This document shows, in pieces, positions 1 through 9,010 of a DNA stretch of 38,315 nt. The stretch covers positions 1 to 38,315 of the forward strand of contig JAJRYW010000332.1 of NCBI GenBank assembly GCA_024275555.1, in the 5' to 3' direction. Position 1 is the first letter of the stretch. The number at the start of each line of letters is the position of its first letter. The notes beneath the pieces were generated by a model. The model had not been told where the DNA came from. It did no database searches and was given only the letters and a program-made list of their open reading frames with translations. Both the position numbers and the translations under genes were made by a program. This DNA comes from Calditrichota bacterium. GTDB taxonomy: Bacteria; Calditrichota; Calditrichia; RBG-13-44-9; J075.

Positions 1-18
1 ATTTCCAATATTCAATTT

Positions 19-1527
19 TTAAAGTTTCTCCGGGTCAATGTTTATATATATATCTTTCAAATCCGAGTAGATGTCCAGGGCTTCGGTGCCGGGCTCCCGG
101 GTGCCGTTTCCGGACTGGCGCAATCCCCCGAAGGGCATGTGCGGTTCACTGCCGTAAGTTCCTGCATTGATCACCGCTACGCCGGCCTGGATTTTATGCG
201 CAAATTCGGTGGCGCGATGGATGCTGCGCGTGTGAATGCAGGCCGTCAGTCCGTAGGGCGAATCGTTGGCCATCTGCAGGGCGGCTTCAAAATTCTTAAC
301 GCGATACAGACAGGTGATCGGGCCGAACAGCTCGGTGGTGGAAATTTCATCATGAGGATCCACCTGTTCGATGAGGGTAGGGGCCATGTAAAAGCCCTGT
401 GCGTGCGTATCACCGGTCAATCGATGTCCGCCGGCCAGAATGACCGCTCCATTTTGTTCGGCACGCCTGATGACCGCCAGCATATTGTCCAGCTGTTTGC
501 GATTGATCACCGGGCCGAGGTCGTCGTTATCGTCCGGTCCGACGGTTAGTTCACCCGTGCGCTGCACCAGCATGGTACGCAGTTGATCATAGACGCTGTC
601 AAAGATAATAATCCTGCTGCCCGACGCGCAGCGCTGCCCGGCGTTGCTGAAGGCCGACAACAGTATCCATTTGGCCGCCGCTTTTAGATCTGCATCATCG
701 CAGACAACCAGGGGATTTTTGCCGCCCAACTCAAGCGAAACCTTTGCCAGGCGTGCGCCGGCCACGGAGGCGATTTTCCGGCCAACCGCAGCGGACCCCG
801 TAAAGCTGATCACATCAACACCCGGATCGGCAACCAGCGGTGCCCCGGCTTCCTCACCGTATCCCTGCACGATATTCAAAACGCCGGGAGGCAAGCCGGC
901 CTCATGAGCGATTTTGCCGAAATACCAGGCCGTGGCCGGTGTGTCTTCAGCGGCTTTCAACACAGCGCTGTTACCGCAGAGCAATGCCGGAAACACTTTC
1001 CAGGCCACATTGGCGATCGGCGTGTTGGCGGCAATAATTAGTCCGGCAACCCCCAGCGGCTGCCGCACGGTCATGGCATATTTGTTGGGCACCGCACTGG
1101 TGGTGGTCCGGCCGTAAAACCGGCGGCCTTCTCCGGCTATAAACTCGCCCAGGGCAATGGCGCCGCCGGTTTCACCCAAGGCAGCGCCGGGAGCCATTCC
1201 GGTTTCCGCGGCAACGACGGCCGCGATCTCCCGGCGGTATTTACGCAGGGTCCGGGTAATTTCATACAGCAGGTCCCCGCGCTGTACCGGTGTAAGACTG
1301 GCCCACGCAGGCTGGGCGTTTCTTGCGGCCCCCACCGCTTTGTGGACATCATCGGTTCGGGAGCGCACCACTTTATACAGTTCTTTGCCGGTGTCCGGAG
1401 ACAGCTTGCCGAATGTGTTTTGCGACATTGCCTCCGACTCTTTTCCATCAATCCAGTTGGGAATTATACCGGGGATGTTATTCGGACTCATTTTAGCCCC
1501 ACTTTTTTTAGTTTGGTAATAGTTCAT
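19..1527 (-). CDS. NAD(P)-dependent aldehyde dehydrogenase family protein
   Basis: 502 aa ORF with ALDH motifs: FTGSAAVGRKIA, LELGGKNPLVV, NAGQRCASGSR (catalytic Cys), ELFGPI, MPFGGLRQSGNGTREPG. The true start may be the internal ATG at 1491 (MSPNN). Confidence 0.93.
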   Translation of the reverse strand: MNYYQTKKSGAKMSPNNIPGIIPNWIDGKESEAMSQNTFGKLSPDTGKELYKVVRSRTDDVHKAVGAARNAQPAWASLTPVQRGDLLYEITRTLRKYRREIAAVVAAETGMAPGAALGETGGAIALGEFIAGEGRRFYGRTTTSAVPNKYAMTVRQPLGVAGLIIAANTPIANVAWKVFPALLCGNSAVLKAAEDTPATAWYFGKIAHEAGLPPGVLNIVQGYGEEAGAPLVADPGVDVISFTGSAAVGRKIASVAGARLAKVSLELGGKNPLVVCDDADLKAAAKWILLSAFSNAGQRCASGSRIIIFDSVYDQLRTMLVQRTGELTVGPDDNDDLGPVINRKQLDNMLAVIRRAEQNGAVILAGGHRLTGDTHAQGFYMAPTLIEQVDPHDEISTTELFGPITCLYRVKNFEAALQMANDSPYGLTACIHTRSIHRATEFAHKIQAGVAVINAGTYGSEPHMPFGGLRQSGNGTREPGTEALDIYSDLKDIYINIDPEKL

Positions 1528-1756
1528 CGCAGAGTCGCAGCTTCCGGCCCATAGGGCCTATGGCCTACGCCCCGGGGGAGAGCGCAAAAGGTCATCTTTT
1601 TTTCGTTATTTCGTGCTTACTTTCTCCTGTCTGGGTCCGGTTTATCCGGGTAAATTATAGTCATTATTCTGGATTCGATATGAAACATTATAAAAAGAGC
1701 GGAGCGCAACGACATCTTTCATTATTCATTCGTCCCTCATCAATCGTCATTCCCCA

Positions 1757-2569
1757 TCACCAGGCGGTGTAGCCCCCGTCCACGATGAGTTCGGTGCCGG
1801 TCACATAGGAGGATGCCGATGATGCCAGAAAAAGTAGCGGGCCCCGCAGATCTCCGGCCTGTGCCATTCTTCCCATGGGTACGCGACTGCAGAATTTGCG
1901 TTTAAACTCTTCATCCTGGTCTCCGAGCACCCCGCCCGGTGACAGGGCATTGACCCGCACCCCCCGGGGAGCCCATACTGTCGCCAGATATCGGGTCAGG
2001 TTGATTACGGCCGCCTTGGAGGCGCCGTAAGCCGGCGGCTTGAGAAACGGCGGATCGCCGGGGATGTGATCGTAAAACCGTTGATCCGGTGAAACACCGG
2101 CATACAGCGAGCCGATGTTGATGATCGAACCGCGTCCCGCTGTCGCCATCCGGCCGCCAAAGACCTGGCTGACAAGAAAAACGCCCAGCGTGTTGACTTC
2201 GAGAATTTGCCGGTTTTCTTCCAGTGGGATATCTTCCAGCAGATAGCCGTCTGCCGCAGCGGAGGGAGGTCGGTCGATTCCGGCATTGTTCACCAGGATG
2301 GTGGGGATGCCGAAGATTTCAACGCATTGTCCACAGGCGGCTTCGAGGGACGACCGGTCCCTGACGTCGGTACGGTAAAGTATAAGGCGTGTCTCATCAA
2401 AGCCCGACTGCAGCCGGCGGTATTCTTCACTGACCGGGGCATCGGGAAGATCAAGGGCGAATACCGAGGCTTGTGCCTCAAGCAGGGTTTCAATCCAGAT
2501 CGGTCCCAGTTTGCCCAAGGCTCCGGTGACGACGGCCACCTTCGATTTTAAGCTGAACATGTTATTCAA
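1757..2569 (-). CDS. SDR family oxidoreductase (PtmA-like, as found in nonulosonate clusters)
   Basis: Rossmann N-terminus VAVVTGALGKLG, NNAG, YGASKAAVINLTRYLA catalytic YxxxK, C-terminal VTGTELIVDGGYTAW. The ORF start is TTG; an ATG is available at 2560. Confidence 0.9.
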   Translation of the reverse strand: MNNMFSLKSKVAVVTGALGKLGPIWIETLLEAQASVFALDLPDAPVSEEYRRLQSGFDETRLILYRTDVRDRSSLEAACGQCVEIFGIPTILVNNAGIDRPPSAAADGYLLEDIPLEENRQILEVNTLGVFLVSQVFGGRMATAGRGSIINIGSLYAGVSPDQRFYDHIPGDPPFLKPPAYGASKAAVINLTRYLATVWAPRGVRVNALSPGGVLGDQDEEFKRKFCSRVPMGRMAQAGDLRGPLLFLASSASSYVTGTELIVDGGYTAW

Positions 2570-3645
2570 GATGCAGCGGCCTCCGCCCAGCGTTCGGAAC
2601 CATTCAGCACCTCGATGGAGATGTCGTCATCTTCTTTCAGGGCCCGGCGGGTAGCCCGCCCGATGACTTTGTCGATCTCATAAGGATGCAGACCGTCGCC
2701 CGGCGATTTGATGGCAAGGTCTTCGCGCCGGATGGTATGACCGGCCGGAAGATCCCGGGCAGCCACAATTTTTTTGCCCATCTTGGTGATCGGGTTGACC
2801 TCACTGTCATACGTCCGCTTGATCCCGTCTCCCAGGGCAGCCTTGGTACGTTCCAAATCGCGCACCATCTTGCGAAACCCGATGGGTTCCAGGGAAAAAG
2901 CATGGTCGGTACCTTTCCAGGTGTGATTGAGGGTGAAATGCTTTTCGACAATCCTGCTGCCCAGCATGTAAGCGGCTACCGCCATGGCGATGCCATTGTC
3001 ATGGGATGACAAACCGACCACAATATCGGGGAAGCGTTCGCGAAAAGTGGTGATGACGCGCAAATTCAGTTCGCTGAATTCAGCCGGATATCCTGCCGTA
3101 CACTGTAAAATGCACAGCTGGGGGTTGCGCGGCATGATGGCGTCATAGGCCCGGTTGACATCTTCCATGGTCCCCCCACCGGTACTGATAATCATTGGTT
3201 TTTGAAATTCGGCGACGTGGGTGAGTAACGGGATGTTTTTCAGCTCGCCGGATGCCATTTTATAAAAAGGCAAGTCGAGTTTTTCCAGAAAATCAGCACT
3301 GGCAAAATCAAAGGCGGTGGCAAACAGGGTGACCCCGATTTCTTTGGCGTAATCCATGAGTTCCTTGTATTCAATGTAGCCGAATTCCAGAAATTCCCGG
3401 TGTTCTCCGTAGGTTGCGCCATAGCTGTTGGGATTGTCATAGGGCTTGTTATAACCTGCCTTGGTAAACAGCGACCGGTTGTCTCTTTTTTGCAGTTTTA
3501 CGGCGTCAGCACCGCATTCTTTCGCCACCCGGAACATCTCTTTGGCGGTCTCAAGTTTGCCCTGGTGGTTGTGGCCGATTTCGGCGATGACGTAACAGTC
3601 ACTGTCGTCTTGAACGATTTTACCGTCCAGTATTATTTTTCGCAT
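2566..3645 (-). CDS. N-acetylneuraminate synthase (NeuB)-family protein with C-terminal SAF domain
   Basis: YVIAEIGHNHQGKLETAKEMFRVAKECGADAVKLQKRD, GLSSHDNGIAMAVAAYMLGSRIVEKHFTLN, SAF-like tail VAARDLPAGHTIRREDLAIKSPGDGL. ATG at 3645 is preceded by GGGAGGAC; the longer ORF to 3738 is probably not used. Confidence 0.9.
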   Translation of the reverse strand: MRKIILDGKIVQDDSDCYVIAEIGHNHQGKLETAKEMFRVAKECGADAVKLQKRDNRSLFTKAGYNKPYDNPNSYGATYGEHREFLEFGYIEYKELMDYAKEIGVTLFATAFDFASADFLEKLDLPFYKMASGELKNIPLLTHVAEFQKPMIISTGGGTMEDVNRAYDAIMPRNPQLCILQCTAGYPAEFSELNLRVITTFRERFPDIVVGLSSHDNGIAMAVAAYMLGSRIVEKHFTLNHTWKGTDHAFSLEPIGFRKMVRDLERTKAALGDGIKRTYDSEVNPITKMGKKIVAARDLPAGHTIRREDLAIKSPGDGLHPYEIDKVIGRATRRALKEDDDISIEVLNGSERWAEAAAS

Positions 3646-3715
3646 TGTTAGTCCTCCCTTGCAAAATAATTGGTTTCCCCGAATACAAAAATTGGTGATG
3701 GGTTGATTAGTTGTT

Positions 3716-3828
3716 GATGTGGCCGCAAAAAGGCACAAAAACTACAAAAAGAAAATTTTATACTTAATAATTACAGTAGGTTATAAGATCAAGATTCAAA
3801 AATTTTGACTTTTTACAAGATTGTCAAA
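3716..3828. repeat. Dispersed intergenic repeat, copy 1
   Basis: gatgtggccgcaaaaaggcacaaaaactacaaaaagaaaattttatacttaataattacagtaggttata...ttttgactttttacaagattg; near-identical copy at 34572. Confidence 0.9.
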
Positions 3829-3880
3829 TATGGATTTATCCCATTATATAGGAACGAACGTTACAAACAGCGCAACGGCA

Positions 3881-4411
3881 TCATTGTTCCCGGGTCCCAC
3901 GGCCGTCCGTCCGGCTTTGTGCAAACATATCACAAACTTCACGTACGGCGCCATAGCCGCCTGGGCGGCTTGTGCGGTATACGGCGTGGGCGATAACATC
4001 CGGATGTGCGTCGTGAACCACAATGGGCAGAGCGACGCACATAAGACAGGGCAGATCGTTGATGTCGTTACCCACAAACGCTACCTCGGCCAGAGAAATG
4101 CCTGACTCCCCGGCAATACTTTCCAGCGCGGCACGCTTGTCCCGGCAGTCCTGTACACAGCGAATCTTCAGCTTGTGAGCCCGGGCTGAAACCACCGGAT
4201 TGGCCTCGGTGGAGATGATAACAGTTTCAATTCCCAGCTGTTCCAGTTTCTGCAGGCCGAGGCCGTCACTTCGAAAACAGCGTACGGCCTCAGTGCCGTC
4301 CTGCAGGACATAAACCATGTTGTCGGTGAACACACCGTCAAAATCAAAAGCGATCAGGCGAATGTTACCGATTATTTTTTCTATCTTATGAGTGATTTTT
4401 ATTTGAGACAA
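3881..4411 (-). CDS. KdsC-like HAD phosphatase (3-deoxy-sugar-8/9-phosphate phosphatase type)
   Basis: IRLIAFDFDGVFTDNMVYV (DxDGV motif I), VIISTEANPVVSARAHKL, VAFVGNDINDLPCL (motif IV). TTG start. Confidence 0.85.
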   Translation of the reverse strand: MSQIKITHKIEKIIGNIRLIAFDFDGVFTDNMVYVLQDGTEAVRCFRSDGLGLQKLEQLGIETVIISTEANPVVSARAHKLKIRCVQDCRDKRAALESIAGESGISLAEVAFVGNDINDLPCLMCVALPIVVHDAHPDVIAHAVYRTSRPGGYGAVREVCDMFAQSRTDGRGTREQ

Positions 4412-4542
4412 ATTTCATTCCGCCCGTGGGTGGATATCGCACTCCCGTCAAGTGCGCTGCCAATGCTAAAGCTGTTGTTTATAACCCGTCCTGCGCCAGG
4501 CTGAGTCTTGTGCCGGATTGTCGTTTTCACCTTAATTATAAA

Positions 4543-6363
4543 TCATGGTACCCTACTTGCCGTAGTTTCGTTTGAAAATATTTCCCCGGTCGTGGGTCCC
4601 GCATGGAGTTTGGGATCGGTGCCCGTTTCGGTTTTTTCCAGGTGCAGGCCGGCAGCCGAAGAAACCTCCGCCGGGAAAACCGATCCGTCCTGTATTCGAT
4701 AGGCCCGATCCGCCACTTCCAGAAGGGCGGTTTGGTGGGAGATCGCCAACATGGTAATTTCCCCCCGCAGTTTCCGTAATGTATTACAAATGGCCGCTTC
4801 ACTTACCGGGTCGAGTGCGGTTGTGGCTTCGTCGAGTACCAGCAGTTTGGGCTTGCGTACGAGCGCGCGCGCGATGGCAATGCGCTGACGCTGGCCGCCG
4901 GACAGCTTGAGGCCGCGCTGGCCCACCGAGCTGTACATGCCTTTGGGCCTTTTTTCGACAAACTCCCAGATTCCTGCCTTGCGTAGCGCTGCTTCCGCTT
5001 CCCGTTCCGTGACATTCGGATCTCCCAGAGAGATGTTTATAAAAATAGAATCGTGAAGCAGCAGCGTTTCCTGGGGTACGTAGCCGATCATGCGCCGCCA
5101 TTGGTGCAGATCCGCCTGTGCCAGCGGTAGGTCGTCGAGCCAGACCTCACCGGTTTTCGGACGTAGCAGGCCGATGACCAGGTCCACAATGGTTGTTTTG
5201 CCGGCGCCCGACGGGCCGACGATTACGGTGATTTCCCCGGCTGGAAAGACAAGCGATATATCGTTGAGGACGTTGTTTTTCGAATAAGCAAACGATACTC
5301 GCTCCAGGCGAATGGCCCGTTTTAACTCCGGTTTCCGGTCCCCAAGCTTCGGTTCGCGCATTTTCTGTGCGATCTCAAGGGTCTGGGTCATGGACCAGTA
5401 ACTGTTTTCGAGGACACTCATTGTTTGATACTGTTTCTGGATTTTTCCGAGCTTGCCCAGGATGCGGCCAAGTAGCAGGATTAAAATCATGACGGCTGTC
5501 GGTGCCATGCCCCAGATAACAATCGTCACATAGATGGCAAGCAGCATAAAGGTCACTTTCATGGCCTCCTGGTAGGCTCCCAGTGACTCTTTGCTGATAA
5601 TTTCTTTTTGCAGGGCATTTTTTAATTTATTGGTTTTGCCAATCAGGATGGCTTCCGCCCGATCTTCACGTGCCATGGCTTTGAGGGGTTTGATGGATAG
5701 AATGCTGTTGACAAATTCCGAAGACATGGACTTTCTTACTTTTACCTGGCGGCGGCCGGCCCGTCTGGCCTTTTTTACAAACCGATTTAGCGGATACCAG
5801 AAGAACAACCCCGCTGCCAGGGCAATCAGGGTCGCTTTCCAGGATACCATCATGGCGATCACGACATAAATCACCGTGTGGATAATAACGACGATGATGG
5901 AAACGCCGGTGGCATAGGCCTTGGCTGTTTGAGACGTTTCACCTCCCATGGCGGCCGCAAGCTTGCCGATGGGCTGGCTGAGATGAAATTCCCAGCGCGC
6001 CAGCATATATGCCCGTAACATTTGCTGGCGTAACTTTGTCGTTAAATGCGCCACCGTGTATCCGACGTTGCGGTTGGCAATCAGAACCAGCACGGTTTTC
6101 AACAGCATGGCGGTCAGGATCAGCATCAACAGGAGTTCCAGCGTCGGGGTCAAGCCGATGGCGTTAAAAATGTCCTGGATCATCTTCCCGGCCGCGGTTG
6201 ACTGTTTGCCGGTTGCACCCTGGGTTTCTCCCAGTGCGATAGTCAGCAGTGGCAGCATCGCCGACAAGCCAATACCTTCGGCGATGCCGGATAACAGCAG
6301 GGCGGCCAACATCGACAGGGTTCGCCACGGGTACTGTCGGAAAATGATAATAACAAGGCGCAT
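4543..6363 (-). CDS. ABC transporter, fused TM domain plus ATPase (MsbA-like lipid exporter type)
   Basis: Walker A VGPSGAGKTTIVDLVIGLL, signature LSGGQRQRIAIARALVRKPKLLVLDEATTALD, N-terminal TM segments. ATG at 6363; the ORF extension to 6840 overlaps the upstream gene and is rejected. Confidence 0.92.
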   Translation of the reverse strand: MRLVIIIFRQYPWRTLSMLAALLLSGIAEGIGLSAMLPLLTIALGETQGATGKQSTAAGKMIQDIFNAIGLTPTLELLLMLILTAMLLKTVLVLIANRNVGYTVAHLTTKLRQQMLRAYMLARWEFHLSQPIGKLAAAMGGETSQTAKAYATGVSIIVVIIHTVIYVVIAMMVSWKATLIALAAGLFFWYPLNRFVKKARRAGRRQVKVRKSMSSEFVNSILSIKPLKAMAREDRAEAILIGKTNKLKNALQKEIISKESLGAYQEAMKVTFMLLAIYVTIVIWGMAPTAVMILILLLGRILGKLGKIQKQYQTMSVLENSYWSMTQTLEIAQKMREPKLGDRKPELKRAIRLERVSFAYSKNNVLNDISLVFPAGEITVIVGPSGAGKTTIVDLVIGLLRPKTGEVWLDDLPLAQADLHQWRRMIGYVPQETLLLHDSIFINISLGDPNVTEREAEAALRKAGIWEFVEKRPKGMYSSVGQRGLKLSGGQRQRIAIARALVRKPKLLVLDEATTALDPVSEAAICNTLRKLRGEITMLAISHQTALLEVADRAYRIQDGSVFPAEVSSAAGLHLEKTETGTDPKLHAGPTTGEIFSNETTASRVP

Positions 6364-6404
6364 CGTTTTTAGAAATCCAAACTTTCTGTTAATTAAACGT
6401 CCGA

Positions 6405-7595
6405 TCAGCCGGTTTGAGCGGTTTGATAAGCGGCAGCAAATGCCTGACCAATGTGCTCGATCTGCTCCGATGTGTGACCGGCACTCATACTGCAGCGCAG
6501 CAAAGCGCCGCCATCGGGCGTGGCCGGCGGCAGCACCAGGTTGACGTACACACCGTGTTCCACCAGTCGATTCCAGATGGCCAGGGCTTCGACTTTGTCT
6601 TCCTGCCTGATGGCGATAATGGGACTGGATTCCGGTCCCAGCGAAAGACCCAGGTTCTGCAGCTTTTGATAAAGCATGTCGGCATTCTTCCAGAGGCGGC
6701 GGCGCAACTCCGGTCGCGTGCGCAAAATATTTAATGCCTTGCGTGTCGAGGCGATGATCCCCGGTGACGACGATGCAGTGAATACGTAGGGCCGGCTTGC
6801 ATAGCGCACCAGGTCCAGTTGCCGATGGTTGCTGACGCAAAACCCGCCGATGGTGCCCAGGCTTTTACTGAAAGTGCCGACGATAAAGTCCGTCTCATCT
6901 TCCATACTGGTCTCCTCGGCAAGTCCCCGCCCGTTTTCGCCAAGAACGCCCAGGGAATGGGCCTCGTCTACCAGCAGATAAGCGCCGTATTTGCGTTTTA
7001 CCGCGGCGATGTCCGCCAGGGGCGCACGATCTCCCAGCATGCTGTAAAGGCCTTCCACAACAATCAGGACATTTGTGTTGCGTTTCGCAAGCCGTCGCAG
7101 CCGTTTTTCCAGATCATTTACATCGTTGTGCCGAAAGCGAATGACTTCGGCGCTTCCCAGGCGGCATCCATCATAAATGCTGGCATGGCAGTCCGCATCC
7201 AGCAGGATGACCTCATCGGGACCCACCAGGGTGGAGAGCATCGCCAGGTTGGCAATATAGCCGGTGGAAAAGACAATCGTATTGCGGTATCTAAAAAAAT
7301 CCGCCAACTCCTTTTCCAGGGCCACATGGCCTGAAAAGGTTCCATTGGCCATCCTGGATCCGGTGGTGCCGGTCCCCGCCCGGCGGGTGGCCTCGCAGGC
7401 GGCCTTGATACAATCGGTATCAAACGAAAGCCCCAGATAATTATTGCTGCCGGCCAGGATCATGCGACGGCCGTTGACAACAGCTTCTGTGGCCGAAATA
7501 ATCTCTTCCATGACGATATTGAAAAAGGCACTGCATTGCTGTTCAATTGATTGACGGGCAGCTGCCAGCGGCTGGAATTTATCGAAAATATTCAT
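6405..7595 (-). CDS. alpha-oxoamine synthase family aminotransferase, probable serine palmitoyltransferase (Spt)
   Basis: PLP fold-type I AOS motifs: GSNNYLGLSFD, GTGTTGSRMANGTFSGHVALE, DADCHASIYDGC, LLVDEAHSLGVLGENGRG, GTFSKSLGTIGGFCVS. Spt rather than BioF/Kbl is inferred from the ACP/CerR/FAAL neighbours. Confidence 0.85.
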   Translation of the reverse strand: MNIFDKFQPLAAARQSIEQQCSAFFNIVMEEIISATEAVVNGRRMILAGSNNYLGLSFDTDCIKAACEATRRAGTGTTGSRMANGTFSGHVALEKELADFFRYRNTIVFSTGYIANLAMLSTLVGPDEVILLDADCHASIYDGCRLGSAEVIRFRHNDVNDLEKRLRRLAKRNTNVLIVVEGLYSMLGDRAPLADIAAVKRKYGAYLLVDEAHSLGVLGENGRGLAEETSMEDETDFIVGTFSKSLGTIGGFCVSNHRQLDLVRYASRPYVFTASSSPGIIASTRKALNILRTRPELRRRLWKNADMLYQKLQNLGLSLGPESSPIIAIRQEDKVEALAIWNRLVEHGVYVNLVLPPATPDGGALLRCSMSAGHTSEQIEHIGQAFAAAYQTAQTG

Positions 7596-7618
7596 TGTCA
7601 GCCATCCTCGTTCAATTT

Positions 7619-7846
7619 TTAGATTTGCAGAACAAGGTCCTCAACGGTACGTACATCCGGTAGGATATTTAACGGAATAGAGATATCAAAGCGGTCTTCC
7701 ACGATTTCCAGAATCTTCATGACTTTTAGTGAATCAAGGCCCAGTTCGCCCACCAGATCCGTCTCCGGCCTGATTGCATATCCCTCCGGAACAAATGATT
7801 GGAGGATTTGGTAAATCTGTTGCAACATGTTTCCGTTTGCCTGCAT
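7619..7846 (-). CDS. acyl carrier protein (AcpR-like)
   Basis: 75 aa; phosphopantetheine site ELGLDSLKVMKILEIVEDRFDI. Confidence 0.93.
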   Translation of the reverse strand: MQANGNMLQQIYQILQSFVPEGYAIRPETDLVGELGLDSLKVMKILEIVEDRFDISIPLNILPDVRTVEDLVLQI

Positions 7847-7896
7847 AACCTTTCATTTCCTTCCTTCGACCTTCGACATTTATACACAGCCGTGAT

Positions 7897-8838
7897 TTAC
7901 ACCCCGGTGTGCCACTGCAAAGTGCGCTGCAGACCCTCGGCCAGCAGGATTCGGGGAGTCCAGCCGGTACTTGTGCTCAGGGCCCCATTATCGCTGATCC
8001 AGTCGGTATGCTGCAGCTCACGAATTTTCCCGGGGGTTAGCATGGGTGCATAACCGAAAGCCCGGGCGGAGACCAGGTTAAGCATGGCGATCAGTTTTGC
8101 CAGGATCAGCGGGACCCTTATGCAAACCACGGGTCTGTCGCCTCTCAGGTGTCTGGCCGTGGCGATTACATCATGCCAGGAGTATCCGCCGGGTTTTCCA
8201 TCATGCAGCTCAAACGTGCGGCCCTGACCGTTGTTGCAATTCAGCCAGCGTACAATACCCTCTACCAGGTCTTCCACAAAAATCAGAGAAAAACGGCCCT
8301 GGCCGGACCCCGGCAGCGGAGCAACGCCCCTTGCCATCCGGCGCCAGACAGGCAGCAGCTCCCGATCGCCCGGGCCATATACCGCACATGGCCGAAAAAC
8401 GGTCCATGGCATTTTAGCAGATTCAGCGGCCAGTACCTCCTCTGCCAATCGTTTGCTGGCAGCGTAAGGAGATAGCTGAGGTTCCCGGGCTGCCAGCGAT
8501 GACATCAATAAAAAACGCGGCGCCGGGTGTTGTTCGGTCGCCGCTTGTACCAATTGTGCCACGCCATTTACATTTACATGATTGAATTGCGCCTGGGTGG
8601 CTCCGCGCACCGTGCCGGCGCAATGTACTATAGTATCCACTCCGCGGACCAGCTGCAGGAGACTTTGATGGTCTTCAAGGTCGCCCTCTATCCATTCGGC
8701 GGGAAGGCCGGCGGGCCGTTTGGAAGCCGATGCAGGGCGGAACAGAGCGCGGATATGCCAGCCGTTGGATGTCAATCGTCGTATCAATGCGCCGCCGATA
8801 AATCCCGTACCCCCGGTTAAGGCTAACGTGCGAGGCAT
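7897..8838 (-). CDS. NAD-dependent epimerase/dehydratase family reductase (CerR-like)
   Basis: ALTGGTGFIGGALIRRL (GxxGxxG), VDTIVHCAGTVRG, SPYAASKRLAEEVL (YxxxK-like), AVYGPGDRELLP. CerR role inferred from position. Confidence 0.85.
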   Translation of the reverse strand: MPRTLALTGGTGFIGGALIRRLTSNGWHIRALFRPASASKRPAGLPAEWIEGDLEDHQSLLQLVRGVDTIVHCAGTVRGATQAQFNHVNVNGVAQLVQAATEQHPAPRFLLMSSLAAREPQLSPYAASKRLAEEVLAAESAKMPWTVFRPCAVYGPGDRELLPVWRRMARGVAPLPGSGQGRFSLIFVEDLVEGIVRWLNCNNGQGRTFELHDGKPGGYSWHDVIATARHLRGDRPVVCIRVPLILAKLIAMLNLVSARAFGYAPMLTPGKIRELQHTDWISDNGALSTSTGWTPRILLAEGLQRTLQWHTGV

Positions 8839-9010
8839 GGAGCTCTCCCATCAGACGCATTTTTAAACGATTTATTCATCCGCCTTCACGTTCAAACAGG
8901 GCGAAAACCTGATCTGCAAGCTGAACAAAAAAGGCGTTCGGCAGTGATTTCCGCTGCTTCACCCGTCTTTGATTCATCGGTTATGCTTGTTTGTTGTATC
9001 AAATTCAAGG

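Noticed and set aside
139-1554. Plus-strand ORFs opposite the aldehyde dehydrogenase
   Set aside because: Antisense shadows of a clear ALDH gene; translations show no recognisable domain.
1546-1565. GGCCCATAGGGCCTATGGCC hairpin upstream of the ALDH gene
   Set aside because: Short imperfect hairpin with a bulge; no supporting context for a riboswitch or operator.
6364-6840. N-terminal extension of the ABC transporter ORF
   Set aside because: Overlaps the serine-palmitoyltransferase-like gene on the same strand in another frame and lacks domain-like sequence; start placed at 6363.
6405-7595. BioF (biotin synthesis) as the primary call
   Set aside because: Family motifs permit it, but there are no other biotin genes and the ACP/reductase/FAAL/bCerS-like neighbours favour Spt.
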